Positions 15,555 through 24,899 of a DNA stretch of 38,069 nucleotides are shown here, in pieces. Position 1 is the stretch's first letter. Each line of letters begins with the position of its first letter. This stretch comes from Nevskia soli. GTDB lineage: Bacteria > Acidobacteriota > Terriglobia > Bryobacterales > Bryobacteraceae. Location of the stretch: contig NZ_CAJCHS010000023.1 in assembly GCF_903970205.1 (NCBI RefSeq), positions 1 to 38,069 on the forward strand, given 5' to 3'. The notes under the pieces were generated by a model. The model ran no database searches and had not been told where the DNA came from. It saw only the letters and a program-made list of their open reading frames with translations. A program made the translations under genes and the position numbers.

Positions 15555-18500
15555 TCAGAACGAGTACTTCAATCCAAACTGCAAATTCCTCGCGCCTTGT
15601 GACGAGTTCACCACCCCGGTAAGCGAATTCGGATTCGGAACCAAGGTCGATGACCCCGGCGACGACGGCATCAACGAACTCGCCTGCGAGAACACGTCGA
15701 TCTGATAACCCTGCACCGTGAAAATCGGCGAGTTGAAGAAGTTAATCGCCTCCGCCCGGAATTCCAGATTCTGCCGCTCGGTAATGTGGAAGTTCTTCGA
15801 TAACCCCACGTCCACCTGTTTCAAACCGGGGCCGCGTTCCGTGCTCACACCGCAATTGCCCAACTTGCCCGGAGCTGGATCTCGCATCGTATCGGTGTTA
15901 AACCAAACGTAACCACCGCCCCCGTATTCCTGGTAGGGCGTCTCCTCGGACGGAGCAATGCAATCCGGCCGCCCTTGCGCCGATCCGGTCCCGCCATCGC
16001 CGGCCCAATCCAACATCGAGATCGGGAATCCGCCATGGACCGTGAAGATCGTGTTCATCTGCCAGTCGCCTAATACCGCGTTTACGAACTTATTGGAGTT
16101 ACTCCCGAACATTCGCCCTCGTCCGAAGGGTAAGTCATAACTCAGATAGCCGTTGAAGACATTAGTCACATCGTGATCGCAGTAGCCGTAATCCAGATTG
16201 ACGTTATATACATACTCCTGAAACGCCACGTCGGCCGAAGCCTGGCTGGCTGCAGCATCTCCGTAGCGGCCATAGTAGCCCTGATTGTTAGTTAGACACT
16301 TCGACCACGTATAATTCGCCTGAAACGCCAGACCATGACTGAATCGCTGCTGGCCGCTTAACTGGAGCGCGTTGTAGTTCTCAATACCGGTCGAAGTATT
16401 CAATCGGACCTGCCCCAATCCATCGCTCGTCAAGGCTGGATTTCCAGCCAAATATAAGCTGGGCGAAGTAGTTCCATCTGGATTCAGTACTTTCTGTCCG
16501 GCAAAATAGATGGCCGCTAAGTGATCGGTATGCTGACCGACATAGGCCGCCTGCAGTGTCAACGAGTTGCCAATCTGGTGCTGCAGCGAAAAGTTCCATT
16601 GATTCGAAACGGCCGGCCGGTAGTTCGGGTCGGTCATGTGGATAGTGACCCCAGCGAAGCAGGAAGCCGGCGCGGAAGTAACGGTGGCCGGCGTACAGGA
16701 AGCGCCCGTAGCGGAACCCAGTGCGGCGAAGCCCTGATCCAGGAACAGTTGATTCGCGGGAATCGACCCATTTGGCCCGGCTGTATATTGCCCGCTCAGA
16801 TTGATATTCCAGGGCGCATTGGTTGCGAGCCGGTTATACTCTCCCGTTCCTTCCTGGAAACTCGACCGGCTAAATGCCGCGCGAACTACCGTCTTACCAC
16901 CCCAGGGCGTCCAAGCTACGCCCAGCCGCGGAAGGAAGTTAGCGATCCCGTTGTATTGGTTGTAAAGCGCCCGGCTATTTCCATCGACACCGGCTAATTC
17001 AATCGTCCCGGTGTACTCACCGAAGTTCGTCATCCGGTTTCCGACTTCGTAGATCGGCGTGAACACCTGCCACCGCAGCCCCATATTGATCGTCAGATTC
17101 GGAGTCACGCGCCAGTCGTCCTGCACAAACGCGCCGATCGCGTCGTTGCGCTGACCTACCGTCCCGTCAAAACCTTTTCCGTAACCAATCGTCGTCGGAA
17201 GTCCAAGAAGAAAGTCGGCGATCGAGTTACCGGTATAGTTACCGGTGAAACCGATCGTACCCGCCGCACCGTCGTTGCTCGTTGCAGGGATATAGTCGTT
17301 GCGATAGCGAAGGAACTGGAAGCCCGCGCGAATCGTCTGCGATCCGTGCGTCATAATCACGGTGTCATCCGCCTGAATGCTGGTCTGGTGGAAGATCTCA
17401 GGCGCATCCACCGTCCCAAAGGTCGCTACCGACGCTCCTGAGAAGTTAAGCGCGGGAAGATAGGCCGTGGGTTGCCCGGGAATCAATCCCGCCGTGCTCG
17501 GCGATCCGCCGTTTATTACGTTGCCTTCAGCCGGAAAGTAATTGGTTCCCGCTCGTGCATCATTGATGATGGTCGGACTAAATGTGTGGGTGAAGTCCAG
17601 CACGCCGCTATAGAGCGGGAAGATATTCGAGGTGCCGTAGAGCAGTGGTTCCGAGTTCGTCGTCGGATTCACGATGTACTGCTGGCTATACCGCGCGAAC
17701 ACGTGATCGTTCTGCGTCGGAACCCAGTCTACTTTCGCGTCACCCTGGTCGCCGTTCGTATAACTATGGGTCGAGTTACTCAGGTTATTCAAAGTGCCGC
17801 CATTGGTTCCCGTCAGGTTTGCCGACGGAAGCACCTTCATGATGTTGAGAGCCGTCTGACTAATCCCGTTGATACAGGGCGAGGAACCGAAGGTCTGTCC
17901 GGGACCGCAAATCGCCGCGTCGTTCAGATTCGCCGGCATGGGGACGGTAGTTCCCGGATAGGTGAGCGCAACCCCAAGGTCAGTAAGATCGCCCGTCTTT
18001 TCCGCAGCCGTGAAGGTTGTACTTGTTCCGGGAGTCGCCGGTATGTCGAACCGCGAACCTTGATAATCGACGAAGAAGAACAACTTATCTTTCTTAATCG
18101 GGCCTCCAAAGGTGCCGCCGAATTCGTTCCAGCGAAGCAGCGGAGGTGAGCTGTTCACCGCCGATGAGGAGCTGAAATTCCTTGACCACTCATTCGCGTT
18201 GAAAAAGTCATTCCGCACGAACTCAAAAAGACCCCCATGATACTGGTTTGTCCCCGATTTCGTGCTCACGCTGATGACTCCCCCCAGAAATTGCCCGTAC
18301 TGCGCGCTCGGGTTGTTCGTGATCAGATTAAACTCCTGAATAGCGTCGACGCTGGGGGAAAACGCCACATTGTTATCGACGAACTCCGTGTTTTCCATCC
18401 CGTCCAACAGGTAGTAACTCGCCTGCTCGCGATTCCCGTTGATATACGGCCTCCCCGAATTGAAGGTAGTCTGACCTGTGTTGAACGACGCTGGACTGGT

Positions 18501-19001
18501 CGTCACCGATCCCGGAATCAGCAGCGTCAGTTGGTTGTAATTGCGTGTTTCCAGCGGCAGCGCTTCGATCACGTGCGACTCTAGGACCGTGCTCACCTCC
18601 GTCGTCTCGGTCTGCAGAATCGGTGACGCCGACGTCACTTCAACAGTTGAAGCCACGTTGCCGATCTTCAACGCGAAATCGACCTTCGCGACCTGATTCA
18701 ACACCAGGACGACGTTCGATTCCTCGGCCTGAAATCCGGTCTGCTCCGCGCGAACTTTATAGCGGCCAATGGGCACTGTAGGTAGTTCAAACGCTCCGTT
18801 GGAGCTCGACCGCGCGGCGAGCACCGTGCCCCGGTCCAGGTCGGTCGCGGTAATCTTGGCGTCCGCAACCGGGCTCCCCGAAGGATCGGTAACGATCCCG
18901 TTGATCGCCGCTGTAACCTGCTGGCCCCACGCCGCCGGAACCACGCACGCAGCTACTAAGCACAGAAGCAAGACTCGGACAAAGCGTCCTTTGTTTTTCA
19001 T
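15555..19001 (-). CDS. TonB-dependent receptor, Oar-like, with carboxypeptidase-regulatory-like N-terminal domain
   Basis: A 1148-residue outer-membrane receptor. The signal peptide MKNKGRFVRVLLLCLVAACV (then VPAAWGQ) is followed by a carboxypeptidase-regulatory-like domain (NGIVTDPSGSPVADAKITAT, then FELPTVPIGRYKVRAEQTGF). Next comes a plug domain with the acidobacterial pattern VIEALPLETRNYNQLTLLIP and a GRPYINGNREQASYYLLDGM segment, and then a barrel ending in QFGLKYSF with a terminal aromatic. The frame is open further upstream to 19073, but the preceding 24 residues are charged and unlike a signal peptide, so the ATG at 18999-19001 with AAGGGGA just upstream is preferred. It is probably TonB-energised import. 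It lies just downstream of the GH20 and PIG-L genes on the same strand, suggesting an amino-sugar glycan as substrate; this is inference. Confidence 0.9.
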   Translation of the reverse strand: MKNKGRFVRVLLLCLVAACVVPAAWGQQVTAAINGIVTDPSGSPVADAKITATDLDRGTVLAARSSSNGAFELPTVPIGRYKVRAEQTGFQAEESNVVLVLNQVAKVDFALKIGNVASTVEVTSASPILQTETTEVSTVLESHVIEALPLETRNYNQLTLLIPGSVTTSPASFNTGQTTFNSGRPYINGNREQASYYLLDGMENTEFVDNNVAFSPSVDAIQEFNLITNNPSAQYGQFLGGVISVSTKSGTNQYHGGLFEFVRNDFFNANEWSRNFSSSSAVNSSPPLLRWNEFGGTFGGPIKKDKLFFFVDYQGSRFDIPATPGTSTTFTAAEKTGDLTDLGVALTYPGTTVPMPANLNDAAICGPGQTFGSSPCINGISQTALNIMKVLPSANLTGTNGGTLNNLSNSTHSYTNGDQGDAKVDWVPTQNDHVFARYSQQYIVNPTTNSEPLLYGTSNIFPLYSGVLDFTHTFSPTIINDARAGTNYFPAEGNVINGGSPSTAGLIPGQPTAYLPALNFSGASVATFGTVDAPEIFHQTSIQADDTVIMTHGSQTIRAGFQFLRYRNDYIPATSNDGAAGTIGFTGNYTGNSIADFLLGLPTTIGYGKGFDGTVGQRNDAIGAFVQDDWRVTPNLTINMGLRWQVFTPIYEVGNRMTNFGEYTGTIELAGVDGNSRALYNQYNGIANFLPRLGVAWTPWGGKTVVRAAFSRSSFQEGTGEYNRLATNAPWNINLSGQYTAGPNGSIPANQLFLDQGFAALGSATGASCTPATVTSAPASCFAGVTIHMTDPNYRPAVSNQWNFSLQHQIGNSLTLQAAYVGQHTDHLAAIYFAGQKVLNPDGTTSPSLYLAGNPALTSDGLGQVRLNTSTGIENYNALQLSGQQRFSHGLAFQANYTWSKCLTNNQGYYGRYGDAAASQASADVAFQEYVYNVNLDYGYCDHDVTNVFNGYLSYDLPFGRGRMFGSNSNKFVNAVLGDWQMNTIFTVHGGFPISMLDWAGDGGTGSAQGRPDCIAPSEETPYQEYGGGGYVWFNTDTMRDPAPGKLGNCGVSTERGPGLKQVDVGLSKNFHITERQNLEFRAEAINFFNSPIFTVQGYQIDVFSQASSLMPSSPGSSTLVPNPNSLTGVVNSSQGARNLQFGLKYSF

Positions 19002-19127
19002 AGATCCCCTTTCGCCTAACTGTTTATGGTTTTGCTGATTCTCTTCCCGCGGACGCACTTTGTCCAGTTCCAAACGGTTGCTACAGTTACTCCGAACGTT
19101 CGTTACCTCGCTCGAACGTTCTAAATG

Positions 19128-21209
19128 TCAACGAGTTACGGGCTTCACGCTGCCCGGATTCGAAGCCAATGCCTCTACTAAGAGGCGCACCGGCCGCACG
19201 GCCGCTAACCGTATTTCGGCCTTCGGTTTTTCATATTCCGTCAACGCCTGCAGTTGCGACGCGGCCCATCCGTCGGGCGGCGATTGTCGTTTATCGAGAA
19301 AATCCAGCGCTTTTATGCCGATATCGCCGACGTGCCCCAAATTGTCGGCTACCGGGAGTAGTTCCGTCAAAAGGTAATTGCCAGACCCGAGTTCGTGAAG
19401 CGCTACCGGAGTCATCGCCCAGGTAAGGAGTTGTTGCCGGATGAGAGAACCGGTGTCTTGAGTCGGGGCCGCCAGCCAGGCCTCCACCGATAGCGTAAGT
19501 CGTCGCGCCGGTTCGCTCTCCGGACGCGCGGCATCCACCAGCCGGTTCAGCGGAACCAGACTCGAATACTTATGCTCATCGCGCCTCCCCACAATCCCCA
19601 GCGCTTCCACCGCATCCGCCAGATCGATAAGTGCCGATGCTTCATACAAGCTCCCGCGATTCCCCGTCAAACGGTCGAGCATCGGTACGAAGTTCGATCG
19701 ATTCTCTACTCCCGCGAAAGCTAGCAGCCGGGTAACAAATGACAGCCGCGCATACATCGACCCCGTGTCCCGAATATCCTGCGGCGACCAGAAACGTTCC
19801 GCAATTGCAGCCAGCCTCGGCCATAGACGCGAGTCAACGGTCTCCGGACTCGCGTACTCCGTCCACATGCATGCCTCACCGCCCAGAATCCGCGCCGCCT
19901 CGGACGGCGATAGCTTGGCCGCGTCCCCGGCCAGCGGGTCTACTGCATAGTGCTCGGATGCCGGTTTCAGATGATCGAGGTAATAGCCGCCGGATAAGAT
20001 GGCCCGGTAGCCCTTTCGAGCCGCATCGCTCAGCGATTCCGCGCCGCGCCACGATTGAATCACCGTGTCCCTCGCGAGTCCCGGCTCGATTACTTCATCC
20101 CATCCGACCATCGTCTTGCCATACTTCTGTAAGATGGCCTGGACCCGATGGTTGAAGTAAGCCTGCAGCTCGTGACTTGACTTGATCTGATGAGCTTGTT
20201 CGAACTTCTGGATCGACGCCGAAGCTTTCCAGTCTGCATCGTCAACTTCGTCGCCGCCGATATGAAAGTAAGGATCGGGAAATAGCGCGGCCATCTCGCC
20301 GATCAGCGTATCCAGGAATGTGTAAGTCTGCTCCCGCGTTGGATCGAGTACCGGATGGAATATACCCCAAGTCCGTTCAATCGAGTAAGTCCCCGGCATG
20401 CTCGCAAGATCGGGATAAGCGGCCAGCCAGCTGCTGGTATGGCCTGGGATATCGAACTCCGGAATAACTCGAATGCCCCGATCCGCCGCGTACGCGACGA
20501 CTTCCTTCACTGTTTGCTGCGAATAGAAATGACCGTCCGAACCAAGCTGCTGCAGCTTGGGAAAGCTCTTACTCTCGACGCGAAAGCCCTGGTCGTCCGA
20601 TAAGTGCCAATGGAAGACGTTCAGCTTGACCGACGTCATTCCATCCAGCGTGCGAAACACGACCGGCGCAGGCATCCAGTGTCGCGAGACATCCAGCATC
20701 AAACCGCGCCAGGGGAACCGCGGCTGATCTTCGATATGAATTGCGGGGACGCGCATCCCGCGTTCGCCCGGTCCGGCAAGTTGAAGAAACGTTTCCAGGC
20801 CCCGCAGGATCCCGGTCGTAGTCTTCGCCCTAAGTGTCGCGCCGTTCCCCGTAACTTCCAGTTGATAAGCTTCGTCCTCACCTGGCTTCGGATAAGTTGG
20901 AGCCGCGCCCAAGCACTCGATGGTTAAACTCGCAAGCGTGCCTTTTGGAAAGAACGGAATTCCGGTTTGTCGTGAAAGCCGGTCGGTGAACCGCTGCACG
21001 GCGTCATTCAATCGCGCGTCTCTGTAACCTATAAACGCAACCTGAAAATCGTTCCCGATTGCGAGTTCACCCGGTCGCGATTCCCAGTGGGCAGGCAAAG
21101 GCATCATGTTAGGAGCAAGCGCAGCGTTAGGAGTAAGTGGAGCCGCAGGTAGCACGCCCACCGAAACCAATAGCGATCCCAATAGAACCTCAGACCGGAA
21201 ATATCTCAT
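19128..21209 (-). CDS. Beta-N-acetylhexosaminidase, glycoside hydrolase family 20
   Basis: A 693-residue exported enzyme that removes terminal N-acetylhexosamine residues by substrate-assisted catalysis. Signal region MRYFRSEVLLGSLLVSVGVL is followed by the GH20b N-terminal domain (about 30-160) and the GH20 barrel. Diagnostic segments are RGLMLDVSRHW (168-178), NVFHWHLSDDQGFR (197-210), IPEFDIPGH (249-257) and FHIGGDEVDD (315-324), containing the catalytic Asp320-Glu321 pair. The C-terminal ~200 residues form a helical extension beyond the barrel. The start at 21207-21209 is chosen because it opens with a signal peptide and has GGAG four bases upstream; the open frame reaches 21323 but lies inside the deacetylase gene. 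It overlaps that gene's 3' end by 20 bases, implying translational coupling. A receptor gene follows. Confidence 0.93.
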   Translation of the reverse strand: MRYFRSEVLLGSLLVSVGVLPAAPLTPNAALAPNMMPLPAHWESRPGELAIGNDFQVAFIGYRDARLNDAVQRFTDRLSRQTGIPFFPKGTLASLTIECLGAAPTYPKPGEDEAYQLEVTGNGATLRAKTTTGILRGLETFLQLAGPGERGMRVPAIHIEDQPRFPWRGLMLDVSRHWMPAPVVFRTLDGMTSVKLNVFHWHLSDDQGFRVESKSFPKLQQLGSDGHFYSQQTVKEVVAYAADRGIRVIPEFDIPGHTSSWLAAYPDLASMPGTYSIERTWGIFHPVLDPTREQTYTFLDTLIGEMAALFPDPYFHIGGDEVDDADWKASASIQKFEQAHQIKSSHELQAYFNHRVQAILQKYGKTMVGWDEVIEPGLARDTVIQSWRGAESLSDAARKGYRAILSGGYYLDHLKPASEHYAVDPLAGDAAKLSPSEAARILGGEACMWTEYASPETVDSRLWPRLAAIAERFWSPQDIRDTGSMYARLSFVTRLLAFAGVENRSNFVPMLDRLTGNRGSLYEASALIDLADAVEALGIVGRRDEHKYSSLVPLNRLVDAARPESEPARRLTLSVEAWLAAPTQDTGSLIRQQLLTWAMTPVALHELGSGNYLLTELLPVADNLGHVGDIGIKALDFLDKRQSPPDGWAASQLQALTEYEKPKAEIRLAAVRPVRLLVEALASNPGSVKPVTR

Positions 21210-22002
21210 TGAGCTCCGCTCGTGAAGGCTGCCGTCCGTACTCGCATAACTGAAAAGCTTCAGCATGGACCACGCGATCCGCGCCGGCGCCGTAACGCGC
21301 GGCCAGCGCCGCGCGAACCGCACTAGAAATCGACTTAGTCCAATGCGCGCTCAACCACTGGCGCCGCGCCTCACCATCGCCAGGTACTTCTTGCTCCTGC
21401 CCGTCAACCCAGGGCAGCCATTCATAAAACTGCGAAGCATGCGCGTCCATCGCCGCGATCTTTGTACACCAGACATCGTCTATATTCACCGCGACATCCG
21501 GCTGAAACGGATTCGGCAATTGGAAATGATCCTCAAGATAAACGAACACGGGATTGCGCCGCAGCGGCGGTTCATCCGGACAGATCGCGGGTACCTGCAC
21601 CAGATAAGCCGCGTCCTGCACCAACTGCCCGGTGTAGCGATGGTCCGGATGGTAATCGCAAGACCGATGCGTCAGAACAACATCAGCATCCCAATCGCGG
21701 ATCTGCCGGATGATCTCTTCTCTCCACCGCAACTCCGGTTGCAGCGCCCCATCCGGCGCCCCCAGCACTTCCGAAGCAGCGATGCCCAGCCGTTCAGCCG
21801 CCAGCCGCGCTTCCTTACGCCGAACCTCAACCAGCCCCGGACCGAAGTGTGTATGATGCCCGGCCGCGCCATTAGTCACAGACAGGAACTTGACCGAGTG
21901 CCCCGCGCCCGCGAACTTAGCTGCCGTACCGCCGAACTCGATCTCGCAATCGTCCGGATGCGCGCCAATGCAAAGGATTTGCAAGAGCCATGTTGCGCGC
22001 AA
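21190..22002 (-). CDS. PIG-L (LmbE-like) family zinc deacetylase
   Basis: A 270-residue protein with the family signature AHPDD (14-18) and HPDH (118-121), which supply the zinc-binding histidines and aspartate and the catalytic aspartate. PIG-L proteins remove the N-acetyl group from N-acetylglucosamine-containing molecules, for example in GPI anchors, bacillithiol, mycothiol and other glycoconjugates. No signal peptide is seen, so it is probably cytoplasmic. The start is uncertain: a TTG at 22000-22002 gives MRATWLLQIL, while an internal TTG gives LQILCIGAHPDD; neither has a strong ribosome binding site. The 3' end overlaps the start of the GH20 gene by 20 bases. The pairing suggests the enzyme deacetylates amino sugars released by the hexosaminidase; this is inference. 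Confidence 0.88.
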   Translation of the reverse strand: MRATWLLQILCIGAHPDDCEIEFGGTAAKFAGAGHSVKFLSVTNGAAGHHTHFGPGLVEVRRKEARLAAERLGIAASEVLGAPDGALQPELRWREEIIRQIRDWDADVVLTHRSCDYHPDHRYTGQLVQDAAYLVQVPAICPDEPPLRRNPVFVYLEDHFQLPNPFQPDVAVNIDDVWCTKIAAMDAHASQFYEWLPWVDGQEQEVPGDGEARRQWLSAHWTKSISSAVRAALAARYGAGADRVVHAEAFQLCEYGRQPSRAELNEIFPV

Positions 22003-22066
22003 GTCTCAAACGGTGTCCAGTTCTGAACGGTTCGCTACGCCCCGGTAGCCCACCCACTCATACCCA

Positions 22067-22122
22067 CCCGCACAACTCCACACCGCATAACCAACACTCC
22101 ATACCCAACACCCGCACAACTC
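22067..22122 (+). repeat. Two-copy direct repeat CCCGCACAACTC
   Basis: CCCGCACAACTC occurs at 22067-22078 and 22111-22122, 44 bases apart, in a C/A-rich spacer between the deacetylase start and the FG-GAP gene end. No function is apparent; it may mark a small tandem duplication. Confidence 0.5.
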
Positions 22123-22127
22123 ATACC

Positions 22128-22151
22128 GAGCCGCGACGGCGACAGAGCGGT
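22128..22151 (+). repeat. Half site of the dispersed GAGCCGCGACGG repeat family
   Basis: GAGCCGCGACGGCGACAGAG (then CGGT) matches one arm of the palindromic elements at 29.5 and 33.5 kb, with small differences. Only one arm is present. It lies in the spacer between the deacetylase and FG-GAP genes. Confidence 0.6.
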
Positions 22152-22195
22152 CACTAGATCTCGCGTTCGATCCCCAACAAACCCGTTCGCTACGG

Positions 22196-23827
22196 TTACG
22201 GCATAGGTTCTTCGACCGTCAAATATTGATCCGCAACCACCTCACGCAAACGCTGCTTCGCGCCCCTTGGCCATTGAATCTCCACAACCTTCACCTTCCC
22301 CTCACTACCTAAACCGAAGTGAACCCGCTTGTCGCTCGACGACATAAACCCCACGCTAGTCGTAACATGCTCATACAGCGTCCGCCCGGAGTCCGTCGTC
22401 ACCTTGACCTTCGCCCCGATCGCATCTCGATTGCTATACCGCCCCACCAGCCGCAGTCCCAGCCAGTGATTCCCGTTATCCGCTGAATTGATTAGTATCC
22501 GGGGACGTTCGTTCAACGACGTAACTACAATATCCTCGAACCCATTATTCTTTAAGTCGCCGATCGCCGCCCCACGCTGGTATCCCGTCCGCAGAAAGTC
22601 CTTACCCATCTCGTCCGAGACATCCCGAAACTGCTTGCCGCCAACATTCTCGAACATCGTGTCATGCTGCCGCGAGTTAGGCTTGTTGTTATCCACATCG
22701 CCGTTCGCGTTGTAGATATCCTTCCAGCCATCGTTGTCGTAGTCGACAAACGCCGCGCCCCACCCCGAATACGGACCACTCAGCCGCTCAATCCCCGTAG
22801 TTGCGGAAACATAGCGAAATGAATCACCGGCATTCCGGAAAAGCGCGAACGCCTGGCCCATTAAGTCGTTATAAAAGATGTCCACCTTACCGTCGTTGTC
22901 ATAGTCTTTTGCATCGCTCCCCATTGACGAAACCGCATTGGAGCTATCGTTATACGCCACGCCCATCGGCAGCCCCGACTCCTCGAACGTTCCGTCGCCC
23001 TTGTTGATGAACAGCGTGTTGGGCTCGGTATCGTTCGCGATGAATACGTCCATCAACCCGTCGTCGTTGAAATCCGCGACGGAAATTCCCATCCCCTTAC
23101 CCCGAGCCTTGCCGAACCCGGACTTCTCCGTAACATCTTCGAATCGCCCATGACCTAAGTTGTGATACAGCCGCGCCGGCACCGCATCATAGAACAGCCG
23201 CGGATCGCAGTAGTATTCAACCCCGGCCGTCGCACAACGCCGGTCCGTCTGCGGCGTCCAGACCGTATAATCCGCCACCACCAGATCAAGCAACCCGTCG
23301 TTGTCGTAGTCGAACCAGGCGGCGCCCGCGCTGATCGTATTGGCAGGTTTCGTTATTCCGGATTGTCCCGTAACGTCCCGGAAAGTCCCGTCCCCGTTGT
23401 TCCTGAAAAGCGCGTTCTTTCCCGCCGAGCAGATGAAGAGATCTTCGTAGCCGTCATTATCGAAATCTCCCGCCGCCACTCCGAGGTTGTAACTCAGCCC
23501 TGCCCCGGTAAGTCCTGCCTTGGCAGTAACATCCTCAAACGTGCCGTTCCCGCGATTCCTCAGCAAGCAGTTATTGAACTGCGGCCCGGTCTTCGACATC
23601 TCCGGTAACTTCGCGCCGTTAGTGAAGAAGATATCCATACGGCCGTCGTTGTCGAAGTCGAAGATCGCCACGCCGCCGCACATCGGCTGCACGAAGTACT
23701 TGCGCGGCGATAGATCGTTATTCGTGATGTAAGAGAACTTAGAGTTGCCCGCGATATCCGTGAAATGCGGCCGCTTCGGCTCACTAAGCGCAACGCCAAA
23801 CAACAAAAAAAGCAGCAGCCATCTCAC
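22196..23827 (-). CDS. FG-GAP/VCBS repeat protein with UnbV/ASPIC domain (CRTAC1 family)
   Basis: A 543-residue exported protein. A short signal peptide (MRWLLLFLLFGVALS) precedes seven FG-GAP-like calcium-binding blades, recognised by repeated motifs such as FDFDNDGRMDIFF, GDFDNDGYEDLFI, FDYDNDGLLDLVV, ADFNDDGLMDVFI and VDYDNDGWKDIYN. The C-terminal ~85 residues (NHWLGLRLVGRYSNRDAIGA, then VGFMSSSDKRVHFGLG and VVEIQWPRG) form the UnbV/ASPIC domain. The fold is expected to be a seven-bladed propeller that binds ligands or other proteins outside the inner membrane. The start is a GTG at 23825-23827, overlapping the TPR gene's TGA by the sequence GTGA, so translation is coupled. CRTAC1-like and TPR genes are commonly paired in Acidobacteria; the joint role is unknown. 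Confidence 0.88.
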   Translation of the reverse strand: MRWLLLFLLFGVALSEPKRPHFTDIAGNSKFSYITNNDLSPRKYFVQPMCGGVAIFDFDNDGRMDIFFTNGAKLPEMSKTGPQFNNCLLRNRGNGTFEDVTAKAGLTGAGLSYNLGVAAGDFDNDGYEDLFICSAGKNALFRNNGDGTFRDVTGQSGITKPANTISAGAAWFDYDNDGLLDLVVADYTVWTPQTDRRCATAGVEYYCDPRLFYDAVPARLYHNLGHGRFEDVTEKSGFGKARGKGMGISVADFNDDGLMDVFIANDTEPNTLFINKGDGTFEESGLPMGVAYNDSSNAVSSMGSDAKDYDNDGKVDIFYNDLMGQAFALFRNAGDSFRYVSATTGIERLSGPYSGWGAAFVDYDNDGWKDIYNANGDVDNNKPNSRQHDTMFENVGGKQFRDVSDEMGKDFLRTGYQRGAAIGDLKNNGFEDIVVTSLNERPRILINSADNGNHWLGLRLVGRYSNRDAIGAKVKVTTDSGRTLYEHVTTSVGFMSSSDKRVHFGLGSEGKVKVVEIQWPRGAKQRLREVVADQYLTVEEPMP

Positions 23828-24768
23828 GGCTGCTTCGTTTCATCAGGCGCTACCCCGGACACCGTCTTATGCAGGGCTTTCGTATTCTGATTGATACTCT
23901 CCGAGGTGCTCTTCTGCAGCGCGAACTCCCGCGCCGCGTCCGCCTTCCGCCCGCTGCGCTGGTAAGCCGTCGCCAGCGCCAGATGAAACGCCGGATTCTC
24001 CGGACGAAGTGAAACGCACTTCTCTAGCGGCGCAATCGCATCCGCGGTCGAGCCGGAATCCAGCAGCGCCCGTCCCAACTTAGCCAGCGCATCCGCGAAT
24101 GCCGGGTAGATCGCCACCGCACGCTTATAGTCCGCGATCGCCTCCGCGGGGTGATTCTGCTGCGCGGCCAGTTCCCCCAGGTAATACTCCGCACTCGCAT
24201 TCTGCGGATTCAATTTGAGTTCCGCCTCAAACTCCTTTTGCGCCTCGCTCAACGCCCCCGAACCTGACGCCCCTGCGCTGGCCGCGTGCAGCATCAGCAG
24301 CCCCCCAACGCGGTAATGAATCCCCGGCATGTCCGGCGAGCGCTGCAACAGAATCCGATACTCGGCGATCGCCTTCGGAATCTCCCCGTGCTTCTCGAAA
24401 TTCTCCGCGTTAAGCTGCACCACAAACGGGGACTCCGGCGCCGCGTGCATCAGGTGTTGCGCATTGCGGTCGCTCAACTCCGAGAACACATGAACCGCCA
24501 GAAACAGCACCTCCGGATCTTCCGGATAGTGCTGCTGCAGCCACGCCAGAAAGCTCATCGCGTCCGTCTGCTGATTCAGCAGCATCGAACAGCGCACGCC
24601 CGCCGTGCTGGTCTGCCGTTTATCCGCATCCGGAATCGCCGGATCGAGCATCACGTGATCCAGCTTCGGCATGGCCTCCTCGCACCGCCCTTGCATGGCT
24701 AAGTCGACGCCGCTCGTTTCCTGCGCGAAAGCGCCGGCTGCCATTAGTAAGAAACCAAGCCACCGCAT
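23824..24768 (-). CDS. Secreted tetratricopeptide repeat protein
   Basis: A 314-residue protein with signal peptide MRWLGFLLMAAGAFAQ and several TPR-type helical repeats, such as EIPKAIAEYRILLQRSPDMP, PAEAIADYKRAVAIYPAFAD, TADAIAPLEKCVSLRPENPA and a final KADAAREFALQ. TPR arrays mediate protein-protein contacts. The start at 24766-24768 gives a clean signal peptide and has GAG upstream; the longer open frame to 24843 adds residues unlike a leader. The stop overlaps the start of the FG-GAP gene (GTGA), so the two form an operon. It probably acts in the periplasm or at the outer membrane together with that protein. Confidence 0.85.
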   Translation of the reverse strand: MRWLGFLLMAAGAFAQETSGVDLAMQGRCEEAMPKLDHVMLDPAIPDADKRQTSTAGVRCSMLLNQQTDAMSFLAWLQQHYPEDPEVLFLAVHVFSELSDRNAQHLMHAAPESPFVVQLNAENFEKHGEIPKAIAEYRILLQRSPDMPGIHYRVGGLLMLHAASAGASGSGALSEAQKEFEAELKLNPQNASAEYYLGELAAQQNHPAEAIADYKRAVAIYPAFADALAKLGRALLDSGSTADAIAPLEKCVSLRPENPAFHLALATAYQRSGRKADAAREFALQKSTSESINQNTKALHKTVSGVAPDETKQP

Positions 24769-24899
24769 CGGGGACTCACAATTACAGCACAGTTTCGGGC
24801 GGAAAGCAGGGGCTTCGGCCTTGTTCGCTACCGTTATGCGCACGTTCGTAACAGGCCCGGGCGCTCACATGTCTAACGTGTTAAACTCAACCCAATCTA

